Below, one piece after another: positions 9,222 through 21,563 of a stretch of DNA of 64,000 bases. Positions within the stretch are counted from its first letter, which is position 1, and each line of letters starts with the position of its first letter. The translations under genes and the position numbers were made by a program. The notes under the pieces were generated by a model. It saw nothing but the letters and a program-made list of their open reading frames with translations, had not been told where the DNA came from and did not search any database. Source of the stretch: Staphylococcus simulans (GTDB taxonomy: Bacteria > Bacillota > Bacilli > Staphylococcales > Staphylococcaceae); the NCBI RefSeq assembly GCF_002902285.1, contig NZ_PPRU01000025.1, positions 25,685 to 89,684 on the forward strand, given 5' to 3'.

Positions 9222-9256
9222 ATTATTAAGGTGCAAAAAGGGAGTTGAATTAATTT

Positions 9257-10618
9257 ATGTCAAACAATTTACAAAGAGAATTAAGCAATCGGCACATACA
9301 GTTAATCGCAATTGGCGGTGCGATCGGTACTGGATTGTTCTTAGGGGCAGGACAAACGATTGCGATGACGGGACCTTCGATTTTATTAACATACATCATT
9401 ATTGGTTTAATGTTGTTTATGTTTATGAGGGGTTTAGGGGAAATCTTAATTACAAACACAAAATTTAAATCATTCGCAGATGTGACAAATGAATATATCG
9501 GACCCTTTGCTGGGTTTGTGACAGGTTGGACATATTGGTTATGTTGGATTATCACAGGGATGGCAGAAGTTACAGCCGTAGCGAAGTATGTCAGTTTCTG
9601 GTGGCCTGAAATTCCTAACTGGGTCAGCGCTTTAGTCTGTGTACTTGTTTTAATGGCATTCAACTTATTAAGCGCAAAACTTTTTGGAGAATTAGAATTC
9701 TGGTTCGCAATTATCAAAGTTACGACAATCATCGTGTTAATCGTTGTCGGATTAGGTATGATATTCGTTGCTTATGAAACTAAATTCGGTCATGCGAGTA
9801 TCACACACCTTTATGACCATGGTATTTTCCCTAAAGGTGTATCAGGTTTCTTCATGTCTTTCCAAATGGCACTCTTCTCATTCGTAGGGATTGAGTTGAT
9901 TGGTGTAACAGCTGGTGAAACAAAAGACCCTGAAAAGATTATTCCTAAAGCAATCAACAGTGTACCTGTACGTATCTTACTATTCTATGTAGGATCACTT
10001 GCAGTAATTATGTCAATCATTCCTTGGTATAAAGTAGATCCTTCTGACAGTCCATTCGTAAGATTGTTCGCGTTAGTCGGAATACCTTTCGCAGCAGGTA
10101 TCATCAACTTTGTTGTACTGACAGCTGCTGCATCATCTTGTAACAGTGGTATTTTCTCAAACAGCCGTATGTTATTCGGTTTATCAAGACAAGAACAAGC
10201 ACCACCTGTTTTCAACAAAACAAATAAAAATGGTGTGCCGCACATTGCAATCTTTGTTTCATGTGCATTATTACTTATCGCAGCATTATTGAACTATATT
10301 TTCCCAGATGCAACATTAGTATTCACATATGTAACAACAGTATCAACAGTTTTATTCTTAGTAGTTTGGGCATTGATTATCGTTGCTTATATTAACTATC
10401 ATAAACGCAATCCAAAAGCACACAAAAATTCAATTTATAAATTGCCAGGTGGACGTTTCTCAGGATACATGATTTTATTTTTCTTCATCTTTGTATTCGC
10501 ATTGCTATTCGTCAACCCGGTAACAAGAACTGCAGTATTTTTATCTCCAATCTGGTTTATCCTTTTAGGATTAATGTACTGGAGATACACACAACAACTT
10601 AAGAAACATCAATCATAA
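9257..10618 (+). CDS. aapA: Amino acid permease, D-serine/D-alanine/glycine transporter-like
   Basis: Secondary transporter of the APC superfamily, AAT family, 453 residues with about 12 predicted hydrophobic segments. The N-terminus carries the family signature of helix 1 (RHIQLIAIGGAIGTGLFLGAG, with the GGAIGTG unwound segment that binds the amino acid backbone), and GETKDPEKIIPKAINSVP follows helix 6. The site GGGAG sits before the ATG. It is transcribed away from citZ and ends at its own terminator. Position next to citZ matches the S. aureus gene called aapA, related to CycA. Substrate is not provable from sequence; other neutral amino acids are possible. Confidence 0.85.
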   Translation: MSNNLQRELSNRHIQLIAIGGAIGTGLFLGAGQTIAMTGPSILLTYIIIGLMLFMFMRGLGEILITNTKFKSFADVTNEYIGPFAGFVTGWTYWLCWIITGMAEVTAVAKYVSFWWPEIPNWVSALVCVLVLMAFNLLSAKLFGELEFWFAIIKVTTIIVLIVVGLGMIFVAYETKFGHASITHLYDHGIFPKGVSGFFMSFQMALFSFVGIELIGVTAGETKDPEKIIPKAINSVPVRILLFYVGSLAVIMSIIPWYKVDPSDSPFVRLFALVGIPFAAGIINFVVLTAAASSCNSGIFSNSRMLFGLSRQEQAPPVFNKTNKNGVPHIAIFVSCALLLIAALLNYIFPDATLVFTYVTTVSTVLFLVVWALIIVAYINYHKRNPKAHKNSIYKLPGGRFSGYMILFFFIFVFALLFVNPVTRTAVFLSPIWFILLGLMYWRYTQQLKKHQS

Positions 10619-10640
10619 AAATTAAAAATACGCACCCTAA

Positions 10641-10680
10641 CAAAATGCGTTTACTCACTTTTAGAGTAAGCGCATTTTGC
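10641..10680 (+). terminator. Terminator-like hairpin after the permease
   Basis: Arms CAAAATGCGTTTACTC and GAGTAAGCGCATTTTG with a short loop, followed by a weak T-rich run (CTTTGTCT), 22 bases after the stop. Confidence 0.7.
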
Positions 10681-10850
10681 TTTGTCTAAAACCTATCCTA
10701 TCCTCTTCTATCCCCTATATGAGCCCCATAGATTAACAACACTCTCTTTATTATAAATACATATCTGATGTTATATCATGCTTAAAACAATGCATAGACT
10801 GCTTTTAAATGCTACATGAATTATAAGGTGATACATTCACTTCCCAAATC
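10681..10850. other. AT-rich intergenic stretch with no recognised feature
   Basis: This part of the 308-base gap between the permease and pyk contains no open frame with a ribosome binding site and no strong hairpin that I can see. It separates two convergent terminators. Confidence 0.5.
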
Positions 10851-10887
10851 AAAATAAAAAACTGTCTGCTCCAGAGGAACAGACAGC
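10851..10887 (-). terminator. Terminator of pfkA-pyk
   Basis: Minus-strand hairpin with arms CTGTCTGTTCC and GGAGCAGACAG followed by TTTTTTATTTT, about 40 bases after the pyk stop. Confidence 0.85.
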
Positions 10888-10926
10888 TTGTCTAATTAAA
10901 GTTTAATATTGATAATTTAGAGATGA

Positions 10927-12687
10927 TTAAAGTACGTTTGCATAACCGTCATATACACGGCCAGTGTTTGCATCAACTGTGATTGTAACATCATCAGCGA
11001 TTAATTTAGTTGCGTTTTTAGCACCAACGATTGTTGGGATACCTTGTTCTAAACCGATGATCGCACTTGGTGATGTGATACCAGCTTCTTCAGCAACTAA
11101 ACCAGCAGCTTGTTCTACATAAGGTACGAATGTTTCATCTGTAGAATGAGTAACGATTACTGAGTTTGAAAGATCTCTGCCTTCTAATTCAGAAGCTTCA
11201 TTAACAACTACTGCGTTACCTACTACTGAATTACGTCCAACACCTTGACCTTTAACAAGTTCGTCACCAACTAAGTGTAATTTCATCATGTTAGTTGTAC
11301 CTTTTTCACCAGTTGGAACACCAGCAGTGATGATTAATAAATCACCATTTTGAACGCGGCCAGTTTCGATTGCTGTTGCTACTGCATTGTTAAGTAATGC
11401 GTCAGTAGTTTTGCGTCCTTTTTTAACAACTGGGAAAACGCCCCATACTAATGCTAATTGACGAGCTGTTTCTGGGTTTGGTGTTACAGCGATAATGTCT
11501 GAATGTGGACGGAATTTAGAGATAGTTCTTGCAGTTGAACCACTTTCAGTTGCAGCAACGATTGCTTTAACTTTTAAGTTAAGGGCAGTATGTGCTACAG
11601 AAACACCAATTGCATTTACTAAGTTAGTTTCTTCTAATTTAGTACGGTCATTTAATAATTTTTTGTAGTTTTGAGCGGCTTCAGCTGCAACTGCAATGTT
11701 TCTCATTGCTTTAACAGCTTCTTCAGGATATAAACCTGCAGCAGTTTCACCAGATAACATAACTGCATCTGTACCATCATAGATAGCGTTAGCTACGTCA
11801 CTTGCTTCGGCTCTTGTTGCACGTGGGTTACGTTGCATAGAGTCTAACATTTGAGTTGCTGTGATAACTGGTTTACCTAATTTGTTACATTGTCTGATAA
11901 GGTCTTTTTGGATTACAGGTACATTTTCAGGTGGAATTTCAACACCCATGTCACCACGAGCTACCATTAAACCATCAGAAACTTCAAGGATTTCTTTAAT
12001 GTTGTCGATACCTTCTTGGTTTTCGATTTTAGGAAGAATTTGAATGTTAGTATTACGTTCTTCTTCTAAAATTTTACGGATATCTAATACGTCACTTGGA
12101 CGACGTACAAAGCTTGCTGCGATTAAGTCGATGTTTTGATCGATACCGAAGCGGATATCATCAGCATCTTTATCAGTAATACCAGGTAAGTTAACTTTAA
12201 CGTTTGGTAAGTTAACACCTTTTTTATTTTTAATTTCACCTGAGTTGAGGACTTCACATAAAACTTCGCCTTTATCTTTATTGATTTCTTTAACTTCTAA
12301 TTCTACTAAACCATCATCTAATAGAATGTAAGAACCAATTTCAATGTCGTTGATTAAATCTGCATATGTTACAGAAAATTTCTCAGCTGTACCTAAAACT
12401 TCTTCCATGCTTACGATAACTTCTTTACCTTTTTCTAAGAAAATCACACCGTCTTTCATGTTGTGTGTTCTGATTTCAGGTCCTTTTGTATCAAGCATGA
12501 TTGCAATAGTTTTGTCTAAACGTTGTGCAACTTCTCTGATGCGGTCAATACGAACTTTGTGTTCAGCGTGATCACCGTGTGAGAAGTTCAAACGGGCAAC
12601 GTTCATGCCAGCGTTCATTAATTTTTCTAACATTTCTTCAGATTCTGATGCAGGTCCAATCGTACAAACGATTTTAGTTTTTCTCAT
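10927..12687 (-). CDS. pyk: Pyruvate kinase with C-terminal phosphohistidine-like domain
   Basis: Last step of glycolysis: phosphoenolpyruvate plus ADP to pyruvate plus ATP. The 586 residues comprise the catalytic barrel ([16 protein letters not shown] start, [11 protein letters not shown], the active-site block [10 protein letters not shown], and GDMGVEIP / [12 protein letters not shown] motifs), the allosteric domain, and an extra C-terminal domain of about 110 residues (from ~475) with the GGxxxHxxxxxR-like PEP-utiliser fold ([30 protein letters not shown]). That extension is typical of Bacillus and Staphylococcus enzymes. The ATG has TTAGGAGG. It is 37 bases downstream of pfkA and forms the usual pfkA-pyk operon. 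Confidence 0.97.
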   Translation of the reverse strand: MRKTKIVCTIGPASESEEMLEKLMNAGMNVARLNFSHGDHAEHKVRIDRIREVAQRLDKTIAIMLDTKGPEIRTHNMKDGVIFLEKGKEVIVSMEEVLGTAEKFSVTYADLINDIEIGSYILLDDGLVELEVKEINKDKGEVLCEVLNSGEIKNKKGVNLPNVKVNLPGITDKDADDIRFGIDQNIDLIAASFVRRPSDVLDIRKILEEERNTNIQILPKIENQEGIDNIKEILEVSDGLMVARGDMGVEIPPENVPVIQKDLIRQCNKLGKPVITATQMLDSMQRNPRATRAEASDVANAIYDGTDAVMLSGETAAGLYPEEAVKAMRNIAVAAEAAQNYKKLLNDRTKLEETNLVNAIGVSVAHTALNLKVKAIVAATESGSTARTISKFRPHSDIIAVTPNPETARQLALVWGVFPVVKKGRKTTDALLNNAVATAIETGRVQNGDLLIITAGVPTGEKGTTNMMKLHLVGDELVKGQGVGRNSVVGNAVVVNEASELEGRDLSNSVIVTHSTDETFVPYVEQAAGLVAEEAGITSPSAIIGLEQGIPTIVGAKNATKLIADDVTITVDANTGRVYDGYANVL

Positions 12688-12723
12688 TATAAAAGCCTCC
12701 TAAAAATTTCACTAAATCTATCA

Positions 12724-13725
<1,002 letters not shown>

Positions 13726-13726
13726 T

Positions 13727-13769
13727 TAAAAATACCATAAAATAGCGTGGTTATCCATAAAAATACCAT
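13727..13769. repeat. Pair of 12-base direct repeats upstream of pfkA
   Basis: TAAAAATACCAT occurs at 13727-13738 and again at 13758-13769, exactly 31 bases apart (about three helical turns). On the transcribed (minus) strand each reads ATGGTATTTTTA and includes an extended-10-like TGGTATTTTT. They may be an operator pair or duplicated promoter elements 35-80 bases before the pfkA start codon. Confidence 0.45.
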
Positions 13770-13924
13770 GCAATCCATAATGTAAACGTTTTATATTTCT
13801 ATTTTCGAAATATAGCCACACTTTTTATTTAATATGGATACGATAGACATATTTTTACAGTCTAATTTTTTCAATTTCTGCTATTTTTAACCATCATAAC
13901 CGGATTAATTCTCAAATACAAAAT

Positions 13925-13973
13925 GAAAAGGATTCTACACTCTTCCCTAAAAAAGAAGTATAGAATCCTTTTC
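13925..13973 (-). terminator. Terminator of the accD-accA unit
   Basis: Long hairpin, arms AAAAGGATTCTATACT and AGTGTAGAATCCTTTT (minus strand), with a T-rich tail (CATTTTG), 3 bases after the accA stop. Confidence 0.8.
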
Positions 13974-13975
13974 CC

Positions 13976-14923
13976 TTATTGTTCTTTATATTCACCCATT
14001 TGACGGAATTTATCAAAACGATCGTCAGCTAACGCTGGACCATCTAATTTTTTCAACGCATCTAAATGAGAAACAAACGCCTGTTTAATACTGCGCGCTT
14101 GTTGTTCAATATCTTTATGTGCGCCGCCAAGTGGTTCTGTAATAACTTCATCAATCACACCTAATTCTTTTAAATCAGGTGCTGTGATTTTCATTGTTTC
14201 AGCAGCAATTTTTGAAAGGTTGCTATCTTTCCATAACAACGCTGCTGCACCTTCTGGTGAAATCACTGAATACGTACTGTTTTCAAGCATTAACACTCTA
14301 TTTGCAATACCAATACCTAAAGCACCGCCGCTTCCGCCTTCACCAATAACTAAAGTGATGACAGGTACTTTCAAGCTAGACATTTCTATTAAGTTTTTAG
14401 CAATAGACTCACTTTGACCACGTTCTTCAGCAGATTTACCAGGGTATGCGCCTTTAGTATCTATAAATGTAAAGATAGGTCTGTTGAACTTCTCAGCTTG
14501 TTTCATTAAACGTAACGCTTTACGGTACCCTTCTGGATGAGCCATTCCAAAATTACGGTAAATATTATCTTTTGTATCTTTACCACGTTGTTGACCAACT
14601 ACAGTGACTGGCTGACCATTTAAATATCCAATGCCGCCTATCATTGCTGGATCATCTCTGAAATTTCTATCCCCATGTAATTCCATGAAATCATCAAAGA
14701 TGTATGGAATATAATCTAAGGTTGTAGGTCGTTCTTGCATTCTAGCTAATTGAACACGGTCCCAAGGTTTAAGATGCTTGTATATTTTTTCAGTTTCACG
14801 CTCTAGAGAAGCCTCTAACATATCAATTTCCTCTTGCAAATCTACATCATTTTTCTCTTGTGATTCTTTCAAAGCATCTATTTTATTTTTTATATCAAAT
14901 AACGGCTTTTCAAAATCAAGCAT
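13976..14923 (-). CDS. accA: Acetyl-CoA carboxylase carboxyltransferase subunit alpha
   Basis: With AccD transfers the carboxyl group from biotin to acetyl-CoA, making malonyl-CoA for fatty acid synthesis. 315 residues, usual length. A helical N-terminal region ([17 protein letters not shown]) is followed by the crotonase-fold core with [38 protein letters not shown] and [14 protein letters not shown]. The start ATG at 14923 lies inside the end of accD (8-base overlap), so the two subunits are translationally coupled, in keeping with their 1:1 complex. Confidence 0.97.
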   Translation of the reverse strand: MLDFEKPLFDIKNKIDALKESQEKNDVDLQEEIDMLEASLERETEKIYKHLKPWDRVQLARMQERPTTLDYIPYIFDDFMELHGDRNFRDDPAMIGGIGYLNGQPVTVVGQQRGKDTKDNIYRNFGMAHPEGYRKALRLMKQAEKFNRPIFTFIDTKGAYPGKSAEERGQSESIAKNLIEMSSLKVPVITLVIGEGGSGGALGIGIANRVLMLENSTYSVISPEGAAALLWKDSNLSKIAAETMKITAPDLKELGVIDEVITEPLGGAHKDIEQQARSIKQAFVSHLDALKKLDGPALADDRFDKFRQMGEYKEQ

Positions 14924-15788
14924 CTTTTTTCACCTCTTGTCCTGTATGCATTTTCAATAATTGACTTAAAGTAGCACGCATATCTTTACGATGAACTACT
15001 TTATCTAATTGGCCGTGTTCTAATAAGAATTCCGCTGTTTGGAAATCATCCGGTAATTTTTCATTAATTGTTTGTTCAATAACACGACGACCCGCAAAAC
15101 CGATTAAAGCACGCGGTTCTGACAAGTTGATATCACCAACTGATGCAAAGCTGGCAGAAACACCACCTGTTGTAGGATGTGTAATATAAGAAATATATAA
15201 TAAACCAGCATCAGAATGACGTTTCAATGATACGCTTGTTTTACCCATTTGCATTAATGAAATAATACCTTCTTGCATTCTGGCACCGCCACTTGCAGAG
15301 AAAAGGATAAACGGCAGACGTTGTTCTGTACAATAATCTATAATACGGCAGATTTTCTCACCGACAACAGAACCCATACTCCCCATTCTGAAACGTGAAT
15401 CCATAACTGCAACGCCGTATTTTGTACCATCTAATTCGGCTGTTCCAGTTACTACCGCTTCATTCAAATCTGTTTTGCTTTGATCTTTTTGAATTTTTTC
15501 TTCGTAACCAGGAAAGTCTAAAGGATTGGCAGATGTCATTCCTTTATCAAACTCTTTAAATGTTCCTTCATCTGAAATTGCTTCAATTCGTTTATATGCA
15601 GTCAAAGATAAGTGATGATCGCAATTAAAACACACATTGAGGTTTTCAGATAGTTCTTTTGTATACATGATTTTTTTACATTTTGGACATTTAGTCATGA
15701 TACCTGATGGAACGTCATTCTGTTTTGAATCTTGGACAGTTACATATTTTTTCTTTTTACTGCCTCGATTGAAAAAATCTTTAAACAT
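14916..15788 (-). CDS. accD: Acetyl-CoA carboxylase carboxyltransferase subunit beta
   Basis: Partner of AccA in the alpha2beta2 carboxyltransferase. 290 residues. The N-terminal zinc ribbon is plain: CPKC and CFNC pairs (about residues 34-56), followed by the crotonase-like core with [21 protein letters not shown] and TGGVSASFA oxyanion-hole motifs. The ATG has GTGGAGGTT upstream. Overlaps accA by 8 bases. The malic enzyme gene lies 63 bases upstream on the same strand and may share a transcript, linking reductant supply and malonyl-CoA formation. Confidence 0.97.
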   Translation of the reverse strand: MFKDFFNRGSKKKKYVTVQDSKQNDVPSGIMTKCPKCKKIMYTKELSENLNVCFNCDHHLSLTAYKRIEAISDEGTFKEFDKGMTSANPLDFPGYEEKIQKDQSKTDLNEAVVTGTAELDGTKYGVAVMDSRFRMGSMGSVVGEKICRIIDYCTEQRLPFILFSASGGARMQEGIISLMQMGKTSVSLKRHSDAGLLYISYITHPTTGGVSASFASVGDINLSEPRALIGFAGRRVIEQTINEKLPDDFQTAEFLLEHGQLDKVVHRKDMRATLSQLLKMHTGQEVKKDA

Positions 15789-15851
15789 TGGTCAACCTCC
15801 ACATCACTATTATGTTAATTTAAAGACATAACAGTACATTGTAAAAATAAT

Positions 15852-17081
15852 CTATTTAATATCAGTTAATCTCATCGTTTTATTGTATATTTCATCTGGG
15901 TCAACTTCAACCCTAGCAACTCCAGATTCCATAGCTGCTTTCGCTACATTGCGTGCAACCGATGGTGCTACACGTTTATCAAATGGTGCTGGAATACAGT
16001 ATTCCGGTGACAACTCATCCGGCCCAATTAAATTAGCGATAGCTTGTACAGCAGCTTGTTTCATTTTCTCATTAATATGTGTTGCACGTACATCTAAAGC
16101 CCCTCTGAAGATGCCTGGGAATGCTAACACGTTATTAATTTGGTTCGGATAATCTGAACGGCCTGTTCCAATTACTCTTGCTCCAGCCGCTTTTGCGTCA
16201 TCTGGATTAATTTCTGGATTAGGATTTGCCATCGCAAAAATGATACTGTCTTTATTCATTGATTTTACCATATCTTGAGATAATGCATTAGCAACAGAAA
16301 CACCGATAAAGACATCAGCACCTTGGATAACATCAGCTAACTTACCTTCTTGTTTATCCTTGTTCGTCCATTCTGCCACAAATTCTTTGGTTTCATTCAT
16401 GCCATGCGGGCGTCCTTTATAAATAGCACCTTTAGAATCACACATAATCATATTGCGCACACCGTATGAATATAATAATTTCACAATCGCAATACCTGCA
16501 GCGCCTGCACCATTCAATACCACTTTGATATCTGATAGCGATTTATCTGTAATTCTTAAAGCATTAATCAATCCAGCCATTGTCACGATTGCTGTCCCAT
16601 GCTGATCATCATGAAAGACTGGAATTTTAGTTTCTTTTTTTAATCGGTTTTCAATTTCAAAACAGCGCGGCGCAGAAATATCTTCTAAGTTGATACCGCC
16701 GTAATTAGGTTCTAATAATTTAACTGTTTTGATAATTTCTTCTGTATCTGTTGTATTCAAAGCTATTGGTACACCACTTACCCCAGCAAAGCTTTTGAAT
16801 AGAACTGCTTTACCTTCCATTACAGGAATACTTGCTTCAGGACCAATATTACCTAATCCTAATACTGCAGTGCCATCTGTTACTACAGCTACAGTATTGC
16901 CTTTAGATGTATAATCATAGACTTTACGAGGATCCTCATAAATCTCTTTACATGGTTCTGCAACACCAGGAGAATAAGCTAAACTTAATTCTTCTTTATT
17001 TGTAACTTTTACTTTGGGTGTAACATCAAATTTACCTTGATTTCTTTTATGCATTTCTAAAGCATCGTCTCTTAATGACAA
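15852..17081 (-). CDS. NAD(P)-dependent malic enzyme
   Basis: Oxidative decarboxylation of malate to pyruvate. 409 residues, the short bacterial form without the phosphotransacetylase domain. Signatures: the tyrosine-containing [12 protein letters not shown] (~35-46), the catalytic lysine in [15 protein letters not shown], metal-binding acidic residues in [14 protein letters not shown] and [11 protein letters not shown], and a Rossmann dinucleotide site ([17 protein letters not shown]). The initiator is TTG (17079-17081) with AAAGGAGCG 7 bases before. It sits directly ahead of accD-accA. Cofactor preference cannot be read with certainty. Confidence 0.93.
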   Translation of the reverse strand: MSLRDDALEMHKRNQGKFDVTPKVKVTNKEELSLAYSPGVAEPCKEIYEDPRKVYDYTSKGNTVAVVTDGTAVLGLGNIGPEASIPVMEGKAVLFKSFAGVSGVPIALNTTDTEEIIKTVKLLEPNYGGINLEDISAPRCFEIENRLKKETKIPVFHDDQHGTAIVTMAGLINALRITDKSLSDIKVVLNGAGAAGIAIVKLLYSYGVRNMIMCDSKGAIYKGRPHGMNETKEFVAEWTNKDKQEGKLADVIQGADVFIGVSVANALSQDMVKSMNKDSIIFAMANPNPEINPDDAKAAGARVIGTGRSDYPNQINNVLAFPGIFRGALDVRATHINEKMKQAAVQAIANLIGPDELSPEYCIPAPFDKRVAPSVARNVAKAAMESGVARVEVDPDEIYNKTMRLTDIK

Positions 17082-17226
17082 ACCAATCGCTCCTTTGTTC
17101 TGTATCTTAATATCGAAATAAATTCACGCATATTATGTTCAATCTATTACTGAGTTGTTTTATTATTTTTACCGAAAATTTACAATAAACTTTTGGTTTT
17201 AGTACTACTCTGAATTTTATGTACTG

Positions 17227-17235
17227 ATTATAACA
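17227..17235 (-). promoter_or_regulatory. Candidate extended -10 promoter of the malic enzyme gene
   Basis: Minus strand TG-T-TATAAT about 146 bases before the TTG start; the spacer-correct -35 is poor (CAGTGA). It would give a leader of roughly 140 bases in which I see no defined structure. Confidence 0.4.
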
Positions 17236-17309
17236 CAGATGTCACTGTTTCACTGATTCTCATGGGTTAAATTATTAATTTCCTTAATTTTGTCAATGAA
17301 TTGCTTAAA

Positions 17310-17353
17310 AGTTTTAAAAGTCTGTAACTAATGCAATCCATTGTCACAGACTT
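17310..17353 (-). terminator. Terminator of the dnaE operon
   Basis: Minus-strand hairpin, arms AAGTCTGTGAC and GTTACAGACTT, followed by TTAAAACTTTT, 4 bases after the dnaE stop. Confidence 0.75.
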
Positions 17354-17356
17354 CTA

Positions 17357-20300
17357 TTACATTAAGCGAATATTTTCAGGATCAATTTGTTCAACCAATC
17401 TTTCAATCGTGTCAACATCACGTTCAATTCTTCCAACTTGCCGCATTTGGTTTGACTGTTCATCATAAAAATATATTGGAAGTTGTTGATGTGTTTCAGA
17501 TGTTTCAGTATCAAACTCTAAATCATCAACATTAATTTTTCTGAGTATAATACGTGTTGCTTTTTCAAACATCGTTTTTTCATATGCATCTAAATCTTGT
17601 ATTTCATTAATAATTAATTGATGCTTTTGATTTCTATTTTCGAATTTCCCTTTTACAATAAACGGTTTTTCTTCTAATAGAAGTGTTTCATAACGTTGAA
17701 AAGTATCAGGGAAAATAACACCATCTAACGTGTGCTCACCATCATTTAAAGTCGCAAAAGCCATCGGTTGCCCTTTTTTTGTACGAATACGTCTCAGTGT
17801 GTCCATTTGTACAAGTACAGGTTGATGATTGTTCGCATTGTTTAATTTATAAATGCCTAAAAACTGTTTTGAATCAAACAATTTTTCCATTGGATGTTTT
17901 GTAATATAAAATCCTAAGTATTCTTTTTCAAAGTTACTTAATGCTAAATCAGGCAACTCTTCTTTTTGTTGGTACTCTAATTTCGGTGTCACAAAGTCAA
18001 AAATCAAAGCATCTTGTTCGACTTGACTTGATGAATCTAAAACCTCATCTAATGTTCCTAATAAGGTTGCACGTGTTTCACCGAATTGATCAAATGCTCC
18101 CACTAATATGAGCGCTTCTAATAACTTACGTGTTTTAACACGCCCAGATAAACGGCGTGTAAAATCAAAGAAATCTTTATATCGACCATTTTGATAACGC
18201 TCATCTACAATGGCTTTAACACTTTGATAACCGACACCTTTGATGGTACCTAAAGATAAATAAATACCTTGTTCAGCTGCTTTATAATACCAATGACTTT
18301 CGTTGATGTCTGGAGGTAAAATCTTTAAGTTCATCGTTTTAGCTTCAGCAATCATCTGTTCAGTCTTTTTCTCACTGCCAATCACATTCGTTAAAATATT
18401 GGCATAAAAATAATTAGTATAATGTACTTTTAAATACGCCATCGTATAGGCGACTTTAGAATAACTCACCGCATGAGCACGTGGGAAACCATAATCTGCG
18501 AATTTAAGAATTAAATCAAAGATTTGTTTACTTAATTGTTCTGAGTAGCCATTTCGACTGGCACCTTCTACAAAGTGTTGACGTTCATTTTCCAACACAG
18601 CCCGATTCTTTTTACTCATTGCTCGACGTAAAATATCCGCTTCTCCATAACTGAACCCTGCGAACTTACTTGCAATCTGCATGATTTGTTCTTGATAAAT
18701 AATAACACCGTATGTGGATTTTAATATCGGTTCTAAATCAGGATGGAGATAGGCCACTTTAGATGGGTCATGACGTCTAGCAATATATGTCGGTATTTCT
18801 TCCATTGGACCTGGGCGATATAAAGAAGTCATTGCGACAATGTCCTCAAAATGTTGCGGCTGTAAACGTCTTAACGCATCTCTGACACCGTCTGATTCTA
18901 ATTGGAATAATCCGGTTGTTTCCCCTAATGACAACATTTTAAATACTTTCTCATCATCAAAAGGAATAGATTCTATATCAATATCGATATTTAAATCTTT
19001 CTTTACTTGATTGATGATTTGGTGAATGATGGATAAATTTCTCAGACCTAAAAAGTCGATTTTCAACAAACCAAGTCGTTCGTCTTCAGTCATTGTCCAC
19101 TGTGTTAATAGACCCGTATCTCCCATTAATAATGGTACATATTGATATAATGGGCGTTCGTTAATAATAATGCCTGCCGCATGCGTTGATGTATGTCTCG
19201 GCAATCCTTCTAATTTCCTACTGAGTTTGAACCACATTTCATGCCTATGATTGCGATGCACAAAGTCTTTAAATGCTTGTGTGTCATAAGCTTCATTTAA
19301 AGTTATACCTAATTTAGACGGAATTAAATGTGAAATTTCACTGAGTGTTTTTTCTTCAAACCCCATAATACGTCCTACATCTCTTGCGACTGCTTTCGCT
19401 TGTAAATGTCCGAATGTCACAATACCTGAAACATGGTAATCTCCATATTTTTGTTGTACATATTCAATCACACGTTCACGTTTTGTATCTTCAAAGTCGA
19501 TATCAATATCTGGCATTGTGACACGTTCGGGATTTAAAAATCGCTCAAATAATAAGTTATATTTTAATGGGTCAATCGTTGTGATATTCAACAAGTAACT
19601 GATTAGAGAACCTGCAGATGAACCACGACCTGGACCGACCATGACATCTTGTGTTTTCGCGTAATGAATCAGATCGCTTACAATTAGAAAATAATCTTCG
19701 TACCCCATTTTCGTAATGACATCGAACTCATAATCTAAACGTTTTCTATACTGAGGAGTATCTAAGTTCATACGTTTAATAGCATTATCTAATAATTGGT
19801 ATAAGTATTCTTTAGATGAAGTACCTTCAGGTGTATCATACTGTGGTAACAGTGATTGATGATATTCAATCGTAATATTACATTGATCAGCAAGGTCATT
19901 TGTATTATCAATAATGTCTTGAGATAAACTCAAGCTATCTATATCAGCTTGGCTATATAAATAGGCATGCTGTTCGCTACCTGTATTTACCAAGTCTAAC
20001 GCTTTATTATTTTTAATTGCTTGCAATGCACTGACAGTTTCAGCATCTGCTTCATCAAGATATTTTGCTTCTTGCATCCACACTTGATTTAAATCTAATT
20101 GTTCTGCTGCACCGCTGCTTAAATGATCCGTGAATACATCTGCGTGTTCATTAAACATTTCCGCTAAATTCATTTGTTCAGCATTGATACGCTTAAAAAT
20201 AATGACTAAATCATTTTGGTAATGTTTTAGCCATTCTGTAGAAATCGTACGTTTATCTTGTATTTTAATTGCTGAAGAAAGTTGATATAACGATTTTAAT

Positions 20301-20557
20301 CCTTGATTATTTTTAGCTAATAATACTGTTTCTAACTCTGTTAAGCCATCACTTAAATCTACAGTCATACCGATAATGGGTTTGATGTCTGCTTGTCTGC
20401 ATGCATCATAAAATTGAGGGACAGCATACAAGACATTTCTATCAGTTAGTGCCAACGATTGATAGCCTTCTGCGACTGCTTTTTCAACAATGTCAGAAAC
20501 ACGTAGACTAGATTCTAGCAAATCATACGCAGTGTGGATATTTAGATGTGCCTTCAT
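17357..20557 (-). CDS. dnaE: DNA polymerase III alpha subunit, DnaE type
   Basis: Second replicative polymerase of low-GC Gram-positives, which extends RNA primers before hand-over to PolC. 1066 residues. An N-terminal PHP domain (~1-200, LNIHTAYDLLES) lacks most of the usual metal histidines, suggesting it is inactive. The C-family polymerase core contains the catalytic aspartates in MPDIDIDFED (~350), GPGRGSSAGS, and FPRAHAVSYSKVAYTMAYLK. A helix-hairpin-helix region and OB-fold follow (~890-990). ATG with AAGGGAGGG. nrnA ends 32 bases upstream, so the order ytoI-like gene, nrnA, dnaE probably forms one transcript ending at the terminator at 17310. Confidence 0.97.
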   Translation of the reverse strand: MKAHLNIHTAYDLLESSLRVSDIVEKAVAEGYQSLALTDRNVLYAVPQFYDACRQADIKPIIGMTVDLSDGLTELETVLLAKNNQGLKSLYQLSSAIKIQDKRTISTEWLKHYQNDLVIIFKRINAEQMNLAEMFNEHADVFTDHLSSGAAEQLDLNQVWMQEAKYLDEADAETVSALQAIKNNKALDLVNTGSEQHAYLYSQADIDSLSLSQDIIDNTNDLADQCNITIEYHQSLLPQYDTPEGTSSKEYLYQLLDNAIKRMNLDTPQYRKRLDYEFDVITKMGYEDYFLIVSDLIHYAKTQDVMVGPGRGSSAGSLISYLLNITTIDPLKYNLLFERFLNPERVTMPDIDIDFEDTKRERVIEYVQQKYGDYHVSGIVTFGHLQAKAVARDVGRIMGFEEKTLSEISHLIPSKLGITLNEAYDTQAFKDFVHRNHRHEMWFKLSRKLEGLPRHTSTHAAGIIINERPLYQYVPLLMGDTGLLTQWTMTEDERLGLLKIDFLGLRNLSIIHQIINQVKKDLNIDIDIESIPFDDEKVFKMLSLGETTGLFQLESDGVRDALRRLQPQHFEDIVAMTSLYRPGPMEEIPTYIARRHDPSKVAYLHPDLEPILKSTYGVIIYQEQIMQIASKFAGFSYGEADILRRAMSKKNRAVLENERQHFVEGASRNGYSEQLSKQIFDLILKFADYGFPRAHAVSYSKVAYTMAYLKVHYTNYFYANILTNVIGSEKKTEQMIAEAKTMNLKILPPDINESHWYYKAAEQGIYLSLGTIKGVGYQSVKAIVDERYQNGRYKDFFDFTRRLSGRVKTRKLLEALILVGAFDQFGETRATLLGTLDEVLDSSSQVEQDALIFDFVTPKLEYQQKEELPDLALSNFEKEYLGFYITKHPMEKLFDSKQFLGIYKLNNANNHQPVLVQMDTLRRIRTKKGQPMAFATLNDGEHTLDGVIFPDTFQRYETLLLEEKPFIVKGKFENRNQKHQLIINEIQDLDAYEKTMFEKATRIILRKINVDDLEFDTETSETHQQLPIYFYDEQSNQMRQVGRIERDVDTIERLVEQIDPENIRLM

Positions 20558-20589
20558 AATTTTGTCCCTCCCTTTTTAATATTGTGCAG

Positions 20590-21528
20590 TTAGTCTATTA
20601 ATTTTTGATTTAAGGCTTCTGCTAAACGATCAAATTCTTCCCAACTATAAACTGTAACACCAGATGCATTCGGGTGTCCGCCGCCTCCAAATTGTTGTGC
20701 AACGTCATTGATAACAACTTTTTTAGAACGCAGACGACAACGAATATCTTCGCCTTCATCAACTGCAAAGACCCAAATTTTTAAACCGCGTAAATCAGCA
20801 ATTGTATTTACAAATTGAGAAGCTTCGTTCGGTTTAATATCAAATTGTTTTAAAACATCTTGTGTAATTTGAACTTTCGCAAAGCCGTTGTCATTAATTT
20901 CAAAGTTTTGTAGCACATAGCCTTGGAATGGCATAAGTTTAGGATCTTTTTCAGCCATTTTATTCAATTCTGCAGTGTGGTCAAATGGATATTTTAAAAG
21001 TTGTGCCCCAACTTCCATTGTATGCGCACTTGTATTGCTGAATAAGAAACGACCTGTATCGCCAACGATACCTAAATACAGTAAGCGTGCTGTTTCTGCA
21101 TGAATGATGGATGTATCATTAAAATGCGCAATGATATCAAAGATGATTTCACTTGTTGATGAAGCTTCAGTGTTCACATAATTTAACTCGCCATATTGAT
21201 CTAATGCAGGATGATGATCTATTTTGATTAAACCTTTACCATTAGCAAAACGTTGATCATCAATACGAGGCGCATTAGCTGTATCACATACGATGACTAA
21301 TGCTTCTTTGTAAGTATCATCACTTACTGCATCAAATGTTCCCATAAAATCTAAAGAAGGCTCACTTTCACCTACAGCATAGATATTTTTATCTGGAAAT
21401 TTTAATTGTAAATAAGATTTTAAACCTAATTGAGAACCATAGGCATCTGGATCTGGTCGCACATGTCTATGGATAATAATTGTATCTTCTTGTTCAATTC
21501 GGTTCATAATTTCATTAAATGTATTCAT
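20590..21528 (-). CDS. nrnA: Oligoribonuclease/pAp phosphatase NrnA (DHH family)
   Basis: Degrades short oligoribonucleotides and dephosphorylates 3'-phosphoadenosine 5'-phosphate. 312 residues. The DHH domain has the expected metal motifs: [14 protein letters not shown] (~20-33), VCDTA (~85), and IKIDHHP (~102). The C-terminal DHHA1 domain ends with the substrate-binding [11 protein letters not shown]. The family length is about 310-315. It lies between the DRTGG/CBS regulator and dnaE with short gaps of 35 and 32 bases, suggesting a common transcript. Confidence 0.95.
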   Translation of the reverse strand: MNTFNEIMNRIEQEDTIIIHRHVRPDPDAYGSQLGLKSYLQLKFPDKNIYAVGESEPSLDFMGTFDAVSDDTYKEALVIVCDTANAPRIDDQRFANGKGLIKIDHHPALDQYGELNYVNTEASSTSEIIFDIIAHFNDTSIIHAETARLLYLGIVGDTGRFLFSNTSAHTMEVGAQLLKYPFDHTAELNKMAEKDPKLMPFQGYVLQNFEINDNGFAKVQITQDVLKQFDIKPNEASQFVNTIADLRGLKIWVFAVDEGEDIRCRLRSKKVVINDVAQQFGGGGHPNASGVTVYSWEEFDRLAEALNQKLID

Positions 21529-21563
21529 ATCATTACTCCTTCATTATCTGTTGATGCAGTACA

